Shown here piece after piece: positions 13,720 to 25,130 of a stretch of DNA of 64,000 nucleotides. The number at the start of each line of letters is the position of its first letter. The stretch's first letter is position 1. The stretch covers positions 65,375,223 to 65,439,222 of the forward strand of contig CM037784.1 in NCBI GenBank assembly GCA_021229015.1. The letters are read 5' to 3'. The notes beneath the pieces were generated by a model that searched no databases, had not been told where the DNA came from, and was given only the letters and a program-made list of their open reading frames with translations. The stretch is from Solen grandis. Taxonomy: Eukaryota; Mollusca; Bivalvia; Adapedonta; Solenidae. The translations under genes were made by a program, and so were the position numbers.

Positions 13720-13725
13720 CTCCTT
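13720..13725. repeat. Left target-site duplication CTCCTT
   Basis: Identical to 20750-20755 immediately outside the other inverted repeat. Confidence 0.85.
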
Positions 13726-13946
13726 AGTAGTTTAACACGTGGTTTTATAGGTACGAATCATTTTGGTTAAAATGATACACTGCGGTTAAAGGCCTTTCGA
13801 TTGGTTGACACACTCGAAGGTGATTCGCGACTGTTCGGAAAGGTGTACAGAGGCAAAGTCGATGCAATAAGATAAATAAAACTATCACCTGCGTACTGCT
13901 ATGTAAGTACATTTCGATAAAACCGGACATACGACGTTTTTGCTCC
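13726..13946 (+). repeat. Left terminal inverted repeat
   Basis: Reads AGTAGTTTAACACGTGG at its outer end and matches the reverse complement of 20514-20749 with scattered substitutions and a few short indels (for example around the CGATTGGT segment). Similarity stops at TTTTGCTCC near 13946. Confidence 0.9.
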
Positions 13947-13957
13947 GACGTTATCGC

Positions 13958-14211
13958 ATGGCAGCAACTTACCTCCGGGGTTGCTCAAAATTAATCATCC
14001 GTCAGACCGTGTATAACCATATAGAACATCTATAACCACCGATCGCTTTCTTTCTTTTTTTTTTTTTTCTGATTGTTTCTTTCAGAAAACCTTCATACCT
14101 GGACTAATTTCTGCGGAGGACGTTCCAGAGGCGCAAGTGAAGAGCTTTGTCGAAGAGAAAGACGGTCTGGAAAACATGCCGCTTTACAAAATGTTAACGG
14201 AAATATATTGA
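13958..14211 (+). CDS. Small exon or two-exon gene inside the Polinton-like element, unknown product
   Basis: A long pyrimidine tract (14046-14083) ends in TTTCAG, giving a textbook acceptor. From 14086 a frame of 41 codons runs to TGA at 14209-14211 (starting KTFIPGLISAEDVPEAQVKS). A second frame of the same segment is also open, slightly longer. A possible start codon with good coding sequence after it (ATGGCAGCAACT at 13958) lies just inside the inverted repeat, and a first exon of 20-50 nt could join through an intron of about 75-105 nt. I do not recognise the product. The gene points toward the tail of the polymerase gene, so the two are convergent. Confidence 0.35.
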
Positions 14212-17200
14212 CTTTACCGAACTGAAACTGTAAAACATATTATTTTATTATTTCTCTTCGTTTTATGTATATGCCTATATTTCATCAGATGTGTGTGTGC
14301 ACTCAATATATATCTTATTAAAATATAAATAAAAACATAATCAGTATTTCTTGTCATCGTTGTTCAGTACCATTATAACCAAATATAGAATAACAAGCTT
14401 AAACCGGATATAACCGGTTCAATGCAGTTCAAAATAATGCGCATTTCAGCCAGTATACACATTCACTGTATAGAACGCAACAATAATACAACCATTAGAA
14501 ATGACTCAAGCTCACGTAAATGTTTACGGTGTGGGAAATACAAAACCGCGAGGTGGTAAAATCTTGAATTCAACTTCTAACACTCGCTAAGCCAGTCTAC
14601 ATGTTTTAAATAAATATTACAACGATTTGTATAAAACATGGTGATTTTATAGACTAAACGGTGTCAAAGCATAACGCATCCACATTGAGTATGGAATGCT
14701 ATATAACATGCAATATTACATAACCATTGACATCACAAACAATAAAATCAAATGTACATGTCAATATTGCAAAACATAACGTTTATTACAACACTCTTTT
14801 ATAGCACATATTTGACTTTACAAAAAAATAACAGTGTATTCTTGGTTTATACAATCTTACTGCGTTAAACCTGCTAATCTACATATTCAGTGAATTTACG
14901 AAATTAAAAAGTCCCTCGTCTTTTTCCTCTTTTCTTGTTGGAACAGCTTGTACTTATTTATAGGTTTTAAAACAATATCTAACGGTTTGGTGTGGATACC
15001 GTCTGAAAGTACCAACCGTTTGCAATTAAAATAGCTGAACGCTCTTTAAGGCTGTGTGTATGTAAAACGTGAATTGTTAAAAGACCTTATACTCTTGTTT
15101 TCTGCAAAAATACTTTCCTTAGTATGAAGCACATGCTTAAATGAATATGAGGGGTCAATAAATTGATTGTTGACTCCTTTCAAACTGTATTTTACCTGTC
15201 TTTTACTGACATCAGTGTTTAAAGCTATGTAAGGTTTCGAAGACAGGCCTATAATCTGGTTGCCATCAAATTCCAATTTCATGAGGCCGGGTGTTCTCAA
15301 GTCATGCTTATTAAGTTTTTTGCAACATTCACGCGGGAACCACACTGACCTGAATTGGTCACCAGTAAAATCATCCTTACAGTTTCCAAACATGTTTTCT
15401 TCAAAGATCGCTCGCATTTCCGGTCTTACGCTTTCACGCAGTGTCTTTGTTGATAGACCTAAATAACACGAATCTGTATCCATTTCAGCCATTCCAAAAT
15501 GTTTTCTGTATACATATTTTAACAAAAAATCAAAATAGAATGACAACATGTGCAGTTTCGCGTACTGAAGTATCATGTATCCCAGATAAACAGGGGAATC
15601 TATAGAAATATTGCTTTTTGCGAATTCTCTTTCGAACATATCGTCACCAAGTTCAGTAAGTAGTCTAAATCTAGGATGATTTACAGCAAAACAAGCTTTT
15701 TTTAAAACCTCGAACATACTTTATCTTTTGAATTTTTTTCCTGATTTATGATTGTTCCTCCAAAAGCGGACACCGCAACTAATTTTGACAATGAACTTTT
15801 CAATTCTTGCGATTTGTCATTATCACCACTTCGACGGTCATTTGTTACATTGTCAACAAAATTTTTGAAGCATGCTAATTTCGAAAATTCAATAACCTGA
15901 TGAATGTTTGTAGCCAGAAGCCCGTGTTCAATGTACCATTTAAGAAGAGGCGAAGAGGGCAACAGGTATTCTGCTCTCATACCGCCGATTAAAAGTGTAC
16001 GTGATTTTGTTGACAGAACGAATTTTTGTGCATGATTTTGCATATGTTTCCCATTAGCATCAAACTCAATTTCGGTGGTACAAAAAAGAGGGCACATTTT
16101 CTCAAAATACTGTAAGGTGACAACTCGGTGTCTGGTTTAAAGCTGACCTGCTCCCAGCTGTCTGGCACTCGTATATTGACTTCGAGAAACCCAAACAGCT
16201 TTTCATTCATAACTGCATCAATAATTTGAGAATCATTTACCTGCCCTTTGTGTTCCCTATAAAAATGTGGGTACCTTTGATCAACAAATTGTTTCATTGT
16301 GTCGTGTTCTACGAGTTGCTTGCGGAATTCGCTCTCCCAAAGAGAAATTACTTCATAACCTTTGCTTCTAATGTAACCCAATCGTTCATGAGTTTTTGCA
16401 AACCTTTTATTGTGTTGTTCAACGTCAGCTGGCATCATGCACGATTGACAGCCATGAAAATAACACCCTAAGAATTCATAAACTACACCTGCGTTTGAGT
16501 CGTAACCGTCAACAAGATAAGTACCTATTCGTTTTTCTCTGCCATAGTTCATTTTGTGTTGAATGTTACATTTTTGAGAATGATTTATCCATTCCAACCA
16601 GTCGTACATGGCCGTGAATCTGTGTGAACATCTTACAGGTCTATACCCATGATCTTTTTGTCTCCTTATATAATTTCCTGTAGGCATCGGTTGACTGAGT
16701 TCATACACGTACAGACTGTTAGCGTCGTAACCAAAGAATGACTGCATTCCATCTTGTTTACCTATAAGCAAAAGAAGCTCCTGCTGAAAACCCACTTTGA
16801 TAGAGCATCTTTCTGGCTGCGCCAGGGACTGAAATACAATCTTTAAAAATGTCAACGCCTCTTTGAACAAAATATGACTTAAACGTTTCTACTCCTTCTA
16901 CCATAGAATCTAAATTATTGTAGTATTCGAGAAAATCGCGAAAGGATGACATGTTATTTTGTTCCCAAATCTGCAAAAGAGAGTGGTAATTTTCCACTAT
17001 CGTTTACCGAGGTGGACACTCTAGATTGAGTATAGAAAGAGCTTCACTTTCAGACTTATTTTCTTTTTCAATGAGCTTTTCAAATGATATTCTTGTTGGG
17101 TGTTCAAGAACATTGTAGCCTTTCAGTGAAGAATAAAACGATTCTTTTGGAGGAAGTGACATTTCGTCAAGTACAGACATATCGGTAAAATATTCATATG

Positions 17201-17639
17201 GGAAAAATGACTTCTTCTGATTCACCCCGAAAGTATTAAGAAATTTTTCGTATGAAGTACCTGGTGATAGGTAGCTTATCATATCTAAAAATCTCAGTTT
17301 CGAGTTTGACAGGCACAAATATGCATTGTTTCTTTTAACCACAAACTTTTGCTGTTTGGGCTGGTGTAGATCGAGGTGAGGTGTTTACTCAACAAAGGTT
17401 TCTGAAGATTCATGTCGTATTTCGCTGAATTAAAACCTATCACTGGAACTTGGTGACAATACGTTTCAAACTGCTCGCGGGTACGTCTGATCAACTTCGC
17501 TATCAATTTAGAAGTTTCTGGGAAGGCTTCATCATCGATAACATCGAATATAATCATTGCCATCGTCGTCGTTCTCAATGTCAGTTATGCCTCTAGGATT
17601 TAACGCTCGAAAAGGTAAAACACCATCATAATCATTATC

Positions 17640-17945
17640 ATCATCATCAACAACTACATCGTCATCGTCGTCGTCATCATCATCATCATCATCATCATCA
17701 TTTCGACCTTAACTTGCAAAGCTACTAATAGTGTCGGTTTCAAAATTCCATTTCCCAGTCATTGTATTGTGCTTTTATTTCATTTCCCGTTTTCAAAAAA
17801 CTATGCCAAACATTTTTCTTGCTCATTGCGTGCAAAAACTCAGAGGATGGAGGTTCACAATAATATGTTTCTTTCGCTTCATATCCAAAATCACAACCGT
17901 TATCATCATCATCATCATCATCATCACCATCATCATCATTGTCGT
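17640..17945 (-). repeat. Two (ATC)n tracts encoding poly-Asp inside the polymerase gene
   Basis: CAT/ATC repeats at about 17640-17702 and 17899-17945 translate on the minus strand to acidic runs (DDDDDDDDNG and similar). They sit between Exo I and Exo II. Microsatellite growth within a decaying gene is the simplest explanation. Confidence 0.8.
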
Positions 17946-19776
17946 TATCTGCAGTTTTAATTGCAGTTAGACTTTCGTTTATCCACTTACTTTCTAATGT
18001 CTCCAGCTGACCAAACACTTGGGCCCATCTTTTGCGCGCTAATGAATAAGTCTTGTCAGAATTTTGGTTCATATATGTAATCAATTTAGAGCAAAGCAAA
18101 TCCAAATCGGATTCTAAAATAAACTCGGGATCTCTAAAACCTTATATATTACTGCATATACTTGCTGAAACTGGTTGATGCAGTGCATTTTTCTGCATAT
18201 TTTGATCGTTATTTTCACATTCAGTTTGTTGCAACATAGCTTCCATATCAAAGGTAACAAACCAAGGATAGTCTTGCAAATCAGACTCTACATTAATACC
18301 TATGTCTTTTAATTTATCAAAAACGGACTTCGAAGGCTCAAGATATCCACCTCTGAATCGTAGTTTTGTGACAGATTCAAATGACTTCTCATGTCGAATT
18401 AAGCTATCTTTCCTATTAAATAATTTGTCACACAATTTGCATCGGAATTTTGAAACGTATGACGAGAATTTTGTAATGTAGCTGAGATGATCTTCAAACA
18501 AGTTAAGGCTTAGAATCTTTCCGTTTTCTGTCGAAAAACATTGTCTAGATTTGTAAACAATTGTAACTGTTTTGTCTTAACTTATTTCATAAACATTTAT
18601 ATTTGTTTGAAAACATTGTTCTAAGTCAGACATTTAATCTACGGTGACATCTGCTGATTTAAATTTGTGTTCCTTGCAATACTCCAACCATGTATTGTAA
18701 AGTTCCTTTGTCAGTCTTTCGCAGCGCTTGCGCTTGCGACGATGATAGGCCAGACAGCGAAAGAAACACATGTTGTCTGTGAAAAATCGCGAGTGTTATG
18801 ATTACTTTGAAAAGAAAGTATGCTTTTAGATTTAGTGATAGTCAGGCAATGGTTGGCTTAAACCTAGCGGAAAACTTGTTTTGTGGATAGGTACAAAACA
18901 ACACGGCCCGCCATTTCGAGTTAGGCTTTTGCTTGTGAATATATGTACTGAGGTCGAGCTGAGATAACAGATTCCGCAAATTTTCGATGTCTGCTCTGTT
19001 ACATGTATTTATGAGTTGGGGAAATAAAAATAAACCGTCAGTATAATGCGGTGCAAAAAATCTGTACTCTCCGCTTTCTACGTTTTGTAAAATTAAGCCG
19101 AAAGAAAGATTTATTTTAAATTCATGTTGACTTTCTTCGTTTAAGTCGTTAATTTGTCGACCGAAGTAAGAGTAGGGACAGGAAAATTGTATGTACTTCT
19201 CAAATTACCTTCTTTTACTCTTTCTCTCAATATCAAATGTCTATGCAATTCATACACACTCCGCATACTTTCGTTTACATTTCCGTCCTCGTTAACCCAG
19301 GGTTTAATACAGTCGGAATTGTCGGACCACGGATCGTTTTGTAATTGTCCTTCTCCGGTTTGTTTGTGAACAAGCATTCTGTGTTTATAAAGTTTACTGT
19401 AGTCCTGAAAACAATCTCCACACGTTTGACATTTAGGATCATTTTTTCTTGTTGTTGACATTGTTGTTAACGTTGCTGTTGTTGTTGTTCTTGTTGATGA
19501 CGGAGTAGTGCTTTGCATGTTCCTAACGCCTGGTTGATTATGTTTCCTGTCTCGCTCGTGTTTAAATAAGTCGTTCCTTGAGGGAAACATTTCATTACAA
19601 TCTACACATCTATACGCGCATTTATTTTGTTTTCGTGTCTCAATCTGTTTCTGTAATTCGAAAATGTCTTCTCACAAGTCCCGCATTAAACTTTCCTCGT
19701 GTTGTTTTAATTTCTGTTTTGTGCTGAGAAACTTTGCACACTTCGAGCAAACAATTTTGAGTTTTGCCTTTGGTTG

Positions 19777-20195
19777 CTGAAACAAAAGAAAAAAGGAAAC
19801 TATATACGATAGTATATATATGTAATGAAACAATTATGGTTGCAGGAAGAAGAATCGTTTAAATCACGTAATTATTTACAATCAGTTTGCTTTTCTAGCA
19901 TATTTTAAAACGAAAAAAAATATTAGCAGTTGTTTTTATTAATATACTAATTATTAAACAGAGTTTATAGAAGAGAAAATTACCAGTTGTTTTCATCCAT
20001 ACACTTCGAACGCTTCTCCGGTCTTTGGCCATCAGTTCCGTTTTTTCCATATTCACTCTGCTAAAAAGAATAAATCGAATAATTAGAATAAAAAACAATG
20101 GTCGGAAGCAGCGCATATTCTGAGCATATATTCATAAAACATCATGTTGTCTACTGCGAATGTTTAAACAACAACATAAAAAATATTTTATTTAC
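19777..20195 (-). other. Intron-containing 5' part of the PolB gene
   Basis: Exon 1 (20196-20282) is exactly 29 codons from ATG and ends at a GTAAAT donor. Exon 2 candidate 19984-20060 follows TTCTTTTTAG and ends at GTAATT. Exon 3 starts at 19777 after CTTTTTTCTTTTGTTTCAG. Phases do not add up across exon 2 (77 nt), which needs an indel or a different splice choice. Confidence 0.55.
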
Positions 20196-20513
20196 CATAT
20201 TTTTGGAGCATTCCTGTTCATGCTTCTCTCGTTCCGCTGGTCTGTATAATCCACCACAATTCTTGCATAATATTTGCTTCATTTTGCATGATATTTGGGT
20301 GTTTAATTATTTAATAGACACTGTATTTACAAATTATTTCGACGCTCTGAAAGGTACACTGTACACTGTACTGTAAACATAGAAAAACAAATCGGACGTA
20401 TTATCATTCCCCATACCCATTATGGTTGACATCCGTAACGGTGAGTATTCAACTATTCATTATATAACTTCAGTGTGCTCTACAGCCGCAGAACAACGTT
20501 TTACCGAAGTGTA

Positions 20514-20749
20514 GGAGCAAAAACGTCGTATGTCCGGTTTTATCGAAATTTACTTACATAGCAGACAGTACGCAGGTGATAGTTTTATTTATCTTATTGC
20601 ATCGACTTTACCTCTGTACACCTTTCCGAACAGTCGCGAATCACCTTCGAGAATTTCCGTCGACCAATCGAAAGGCGTTTAACATTTAACAGGCCTGTAT
20701 CATTTTAACCAAAATGTTTCGTACCTATAAAACCACGTGTTATACTACT
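20514..20749 (-). repeat. Right terminal inverted repeat
   Basis: Inverted partner of 13726-13946. The outer end is ACTACT read on the plus strand, followed directly by the CTCCTT duplication. It is about 15 bp longer than the left copy because of indels. Confidence 0.9.
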
Positions 20750-20755
20750 CTCCTT
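20750..20755. repeat. Right target-site duplication CTCCTT
   Basis: Matches 13720-13725 exactly. Confidence 0.85.
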
Positions 20756-20970
20756 GTGCAATGACCCTTGTAAAAGTGAACGGATTAAAAAATGTTTAAA
20801 TGCAAACGAAATAAATTATAGGCAGCTGCCATATAAATTTCAAATTTTACTATGAATTGATTCTGAAGATTTTTTTTTCTTTATCTTTTAAATGAATTCA
20901 TCAATTCAAAAGTTGTATAAAACATACATTGCATTTCTTTTCCACCGTATAAATGGGTATATTTTGCATA
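20756..20970. other. Short unannotated AT-rich stretch
   Basis: Nothing recognised. It is the original flank of the Polinton-like insertion. Confidence 0.4.
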
Positions 20971-20974
20971 AAAT

Positions 20975-21150
20975 ATTATTGTTGTTGTTGTTGTATTGGG
21001 GTTTACCGTCGCTGCGATAGTATTTCAATCATATAGCGACGTCCAGCTAATAACAGGTGGAGGAAGACCCCGAGTATACAGAGGTACCCGGGTAGAACCA
21101 CCGACCTACCGCAAGTCAGCTGGAAGGCTTCCTCACTTAAAAAAATCCGA
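20975..21150 (-). mobile_element. SINE body, head missing
   Basis: Nearly identical to the reverse complement of the 49491-49742 SINE body (TTTACCGTCGCTGCGATAG, then GACGTCCAGCTAAT, then GGCTTCCTCAC), with a (TTG)n tail side at 20980-20994. The tRNA-like head is absent, as in 5'-truncated copies. Confidence 0.8.
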
Positions 21151-21947
21151 AAAAATCATTGTTGTTGTTGTTGTTGATAATACAATGTACAGAGTATAAT
21201 CAGATTAAAATTCTCGGTTATATTTTATCATCTATTTAACCGTGAGTGCAATTTTATTTAGCAAATTTCATCATGTTAAAGATTTTATACTATACTTTTC
21301 GGGAAATAAAAAACAAATTATTTCCATGTCAAAAGAGTAGAAAAGAAAAATAAATGCGGACAAAAACGTAACAAAATTCATGGAATTATTTTGAAATCCA
21401 ACTGTCAGTAATTATACCGTTCTAAATTTTATGTTTCAACTGACATTGTAAACACGTTTTTCACTGAATTTTTACGTATTACAAAATCATTATATAATAG
21501 GAAAAGCGTTAAAACCATCGGGTATTATTTTAAACAATGTTATTAAATACGAAGTAAATCCAAAATTTCGCTTCAACTTTTCGATGCATTCGTAGGGTCA
21601 ATATCATCTTACTGGTTTCCTGTTTGTGATTTCACGAAGTGCAAAGAAATGGAGAGATTGAAACTTTAATCCTTAGATATCACATTTTTTAAAACATTAT
21701 ACTTAATCAAGTCGTTGAATATAGCAGTAAAAATATAAAACTTTTTGTATTAAAGTGTACATAATATAGTGAATTAAAATATATGAAAAATAGTTTTAGA
21801 GCCTTGTATGTTTTGTTGTTGTTGTTGTTTTGAATTGGTAAGGTGTAGTATTAAAAAAAGTTGATGTTGCTGGGAAAGTTCATTGAATTGGCATTTAAAA
21901 GAATAAAATATGTTGATTTTCCAGAGGGAAATAATACAATAGATAAT
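21151..21947. other. Unannotated AT-rich DNA with (TTG)n runs
   Basis: Short TTG/GTT microsatellites near 21160 and 21810. Otherwise no gene or element is recognised. Confidence 0.4.
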
Positions 21948-22014
21948 TAAATTCACTCTAACTCATTATTTCGGCAAAAGTATGCCTTTCTCAAGAAAAA
22001 AAAACATGAATTTT

Positions 22015-22109
22015 TAGCAAGTTCTACATTATAGACGTTTGAATAGTCGCCATATTGTTGTAGCTATCATATGGCGACTATTTAAACGTCTATAATGTAG
22101 AACTTGCTA
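22015..22109. repeat. Fold-back palindrome, 41-bp arms
   Basis: The arms 22015-22055 and 22069-22109 are complementary with about one mismatch around a 13-nt loop. The arm carries TCTACATTATAGACGTTT and TAGTCGCCATAT. Confidence 0.9.
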
Positions 22110-22589
22110 AAAAATCATTTTTTTTTTTTTTTTTTTTTTTTTTTTCTAGTGTTAGTTTTGAACTTTTTTTTTTTATCATTTATTTCTTCATGATATTTAC
22201 ATGGTTAAACATTCATATATGTATATAGATATATATGGTATAAAACATACATAAATTGTTGATAAATATCATTGTCTTTTTGTTGTTTGTCTCCCCTTGT
22301 GTTTTTATAGAAGATTTAAATTATATTAAAATAAAGATTAAATAAAGAAACAAGAAAGAAAGGGATAAAGATGGAAAAAGAAGAAGAACGCGAACACTCT
22401 GGCCAAATCACATACGTTAATTATGTAGAATATTTTAATATTCCAAAAAATTAATCCAGGTATCTCTAAATGTTTGGATTCTATCGTTATTAAGTGCAAT
22501 TTGTTTTTCTAGAATTAATCTGTGTTCGAAATAACGGATAAAATGATTAAATATTGGTTGTTTTTGTTTATATTTCATACTAAATATGA

Positions 22590-23560
22590 ACACTTGTCAA
22601 CATGATATCTCGTATGAGTTCGAAATTGGGTCATTTGGGGTGAAAAACTAGGCCACCAGATCAAATCTTAGAAAAACTTTGTGATCACTCTACAGGCCAC
22701 AACTTTGGCCCAATCTTCATGAAACTTGGTCAGAATGTTTGTCTACATGATATCTCGAATGAATTCGAAATTGGGTTATGTGGGGTCAAAAACTAGCTCA
22801 CTAGGTCAAAATTTAGAAAAACCTTGTGAACACTCTAGAGGCCACAGTTTTGGCCCAATCTTCATAAAATTTGGTCAGGATGTTTGTCTATATGATATCT
22901 CAGATGATTTAGAAATTAGGTCACATGGGGTCAAGAACTAGGTCACCAGGGAAAATCTTAGAAAAACCTTGCCAACACTCTAGAGGCCACAGTTTTAGCC
23001 CAATCTTCATGAAAAATAGTCAGGGTGTTTGTCTACATGATAGCTTGGATGAGTTCGAATATGGGTAATGTGGGGTCAAAAACTAGGTCACCAGGTCAAA
23101 TCTTAGAAAAACCCTGTGAACACTCTACAGGCCACAGTTTTGGCCCAATCTTCATAAATTTTGGTCAGGATGTTTGTCTACATGATATCTTGCATAAGTT
23201 TGAAATTAGGTCATGTGGGATCAAAAACAAGGTCACCAGGTCAAATCTAAGAAAAACCTTGTGAACTCTCTAGAGGCCACAGTTTTAGCCCAATCTTCGG
23301 TCAGGATGTTTGTCTAATTGATATATTGGATGAGTTCGAAAATGAGTCACATGAGGTCAAAAACTAGGTCACCAGGTCAAATCTTAGAAAAATCTTGTGA
23401 ACACTCTAGAGGCCTACATTTTTGTCCCAGTCTTCATTAAACTTGATATGAATGATGACTGCATGAATTCCCAGTTGAGTGCAAATTCAGGCAGGATCAA
23501 TATGTAGGTCACTTAGTCAAATGTTAGAAAACACTTTAGATGCCAGATTTTTTGTCATTA
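22590..23560. repeat. 145-bp tandem repeat array
   Basis: About six to seven diverged units containing CTCTAGAGGCCACAGTTTTG, CCCAATCTTCATGAAA, TGTTTGTCTACATGATATCT and AACTAGGTCACCAGGTCAAA. Unit starts are spaced 145 bp (22831, 22976, 23121 and on). The short open frames here are by-products of the repeat. Confidence 0.85.
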
Positions 23561-23666
23561 TGCCTAACACAGCCATCTTACTCAGGTGAGCGACACAGGG
23601 CCATCTTGGCCCTCTTGTTTTGAGTAAGGCATACTTTTGCCGAAATATTGAGTTAGAGTGAATTTA

Positions 23667-25130
23667 CATATTTATTTTGTTATGAGTTTTTTCACCATTT
23701 ATTTTTGTTGGAAATATTTTTTTATTTGTATAATAATTGAATAATTCTGTTTGAATATAGAGTGGGAATGAATTTAATTAAATGCATGATGCAAGTGAGT
23801 GAGGGAGGGAGAGAATGGGTGAATTTCGAGGAAACACTTTTTTATAACGTTTCGACAAAGGGCTTTATCAAATTTTATACAATTATTGACAACATTATAT
23901 ATATATACAATCTCCTGCAACCAAAATAAAAATCATCTTATGCAGGATCATAATTTATTTGCTTTTTTAACTTTTCAATGCTTTTTTTTTTGTAGAATTT
24001 TAATACCAATATTCTAAATTATTTCAAACAGTGTAATATTTTGAACTCAGTATAAAGTGGTTTCGTCATTTTTCGTGCGATTGCTTAAAGTGATTTATAA
24101 AGAAAGCCACGTTTATCATACATTTTGTGTCAGCTGTTTGTAGAATTATTTTAATTTAACAATACATGTACCTATACATTCCATGACCTGACACGATAGC
24201 CATTACTTGATGGCTTCATTTTCCATTTTCAAGCTGATCTCGCTGCGAAAGCAGTTTCAGAAATAGATGAAGCTGTCGTAAAAATCCCTTACAATGACTT
24301 TAAATTTTCTATAAATAAATTTGTTCAGCGCAAATGGCAAACCGAGAGGGATAGTGGGATAATGTGGTTTATGAAATGCATTGCTATCCATTATACCAGT
24401 TAAAGGACAATGGCGTCCGGCTGCTCACGTCGTGCGTAGGGAAGAATGTGTAATCAACTGCTGTATTCAATAAAACATATCTTAATTGACTGTATAGTCT
24501 TATCAGAACAAGCCATTTTAATGTAACAACTATATTAGACCTTATTTTAAGTTTTCTGGTGATACCCTGTACGCTCTCGTGCCATATTTAACTTACTAAC
24601 ACGTTCCTGTTGCGCGGGAATCCCTATTTTTTCGAATGAAAGTATCTGGACTGAGGAGTTTTTATTACAATATTCTTTTCTATGTTCATTTTAATCATTA
24701 GAGTGGCGATCGTGTATTTCTGGATTGCATTATTTCTTTGCTTAAGTTTTTCTAATGATTCAACATTTCATAACTATGAGTTCCGATTTAAAAAGTGTAT
24801 TTATATACGTAATAATACACAATAATAGAATTAAAATCTCATTCAGGTCTGTCAATAATTGTTTTGATTTGATGCACTTTTAAATATAAGAGTGTTTTAT
24901 ATTTGATTAAGGGGTTTGTTCAGATATCAGAGAGAGAAAGAAAGATCTCACCTCATGTATAAACCAAATAGTTTGCATAAAGAAATATTAGGGAACGAAT
25001 TTAACATTTACACCAGGATATAAGGAAAACAAAACAATTAATTAAACCGGTTTAGAACATCTACATATCGTATCTTACATATAAAAATATTGCTGTAGAT
25101 ATGAAAACTAAGAAAAATACTCTATAAGTA
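23667..25130. other. Unannotated AT-rich DNA
   Basis: Contains a GAGTGAGGGAGGGAGAGA patch near 23800 and no supported gene. Confidence 0.4.

Larger units (their letters stand above)
14896..20282 (-). pseudogene. Multi-zinc-finger protein-primed family B DNA polymerase (Polinton-type PolB), frameshifted
   Basis: Order on the minus strand: an N-terminal CxxC...HxxxxC finger (20196-20282); C2H2 fingers between 19777 and 19300; a conserved pre-domain (YRFFAPHY near 19060, CFFRCLAYH near 18750); another finger with FRCKLCDK near 18440. The exonuclease follows with FVTFDMEAM (Exo I, near 18250), IGFNSAKYDMNL (Exo II, near 17420) and FLEYYNNLD near 16920. The polymerase has YDANSLYVY (motif A, near 16720), KLVAVSAFGG (motif B region, near 15765) and MDTDS (motif C, 15469-15483), then GLSSKPYIA and a tail ending at TAA 14896-14898. 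This arrangement is that of DNA polymerase type B, organellar and viral class, as in Polintons. At least seven frame changes and several stops break it. Motif B has lost its usual Tyr-Gly pair (Phe-Gly here). Asp-rich runs lie in the exonuclease part. Such enzymes replicate element DNA from a protein primer in the nucleus. Confidence 0.9.
13720..20755. mobile_element. 7.0-kb Polinton/Maverick-like element encoding only a DNA polymerase B
   Basis: The element body is 13726-20749. It begins AGTAGT and ends with the complement, is flanked by the exact 6-bp duplication CTCCTT (13720-13725 and 20750-20755), and has inverted repeats of about 220-235 bp. Inside are a minus-strand zinc-finger/PolB gene (14896-20282) and a small plus-strand exon (14086-14211). 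Known Polintons are typically 15-20 kb, make 6-bp duplications, have long inverted repeats and carry PolB, retroviral-type integrase, ATPase, protease and capsid genes. Only the first three traits and PolB are present here. I infer a reduced relative that would need integrase from elsewhere, or a deletion derivative. Frameshifts in the polymerase show it is no longer active in this copy. Confidence 0.85.
21948..23666. mobile_element. TA-flanked DNA element with 46-bp inverted ends and 145-bp tandem repeats
   Basis: AATTCACTCTAACTCA begins the left end (21950) and its complement closes the right end (23664). About 46 bp match with two or three differences, and TA lies on both outer sides, as with Tc1/mariner-type insertions. 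No transposase frame is seen. The interior holds a fold-back (22015-22109), a poly(T) run, an unassigned AT-rich part, and then the 145-bp repeats. I infer a non-autonomous element. Confidence 0.75.

Noticed and set aside
16226..16617. Plus-strand frames of 73-81 codons
   Set aside because: They are shadows of the minus-strand polymerase gene.
13720..20755. Full Polinton with integrase, ATPase and capsid genes
   Set aside because: All recognisable coding sequence between the inverted repeats is the finger/PolB gene plus one small exon; 7.0 kb leaves no room for the rest.
22726..23264. 71- and 79-codon plus-strand frames
   Set aside because: They are read-through of the 145-bp repeats and repeat the same peptide.
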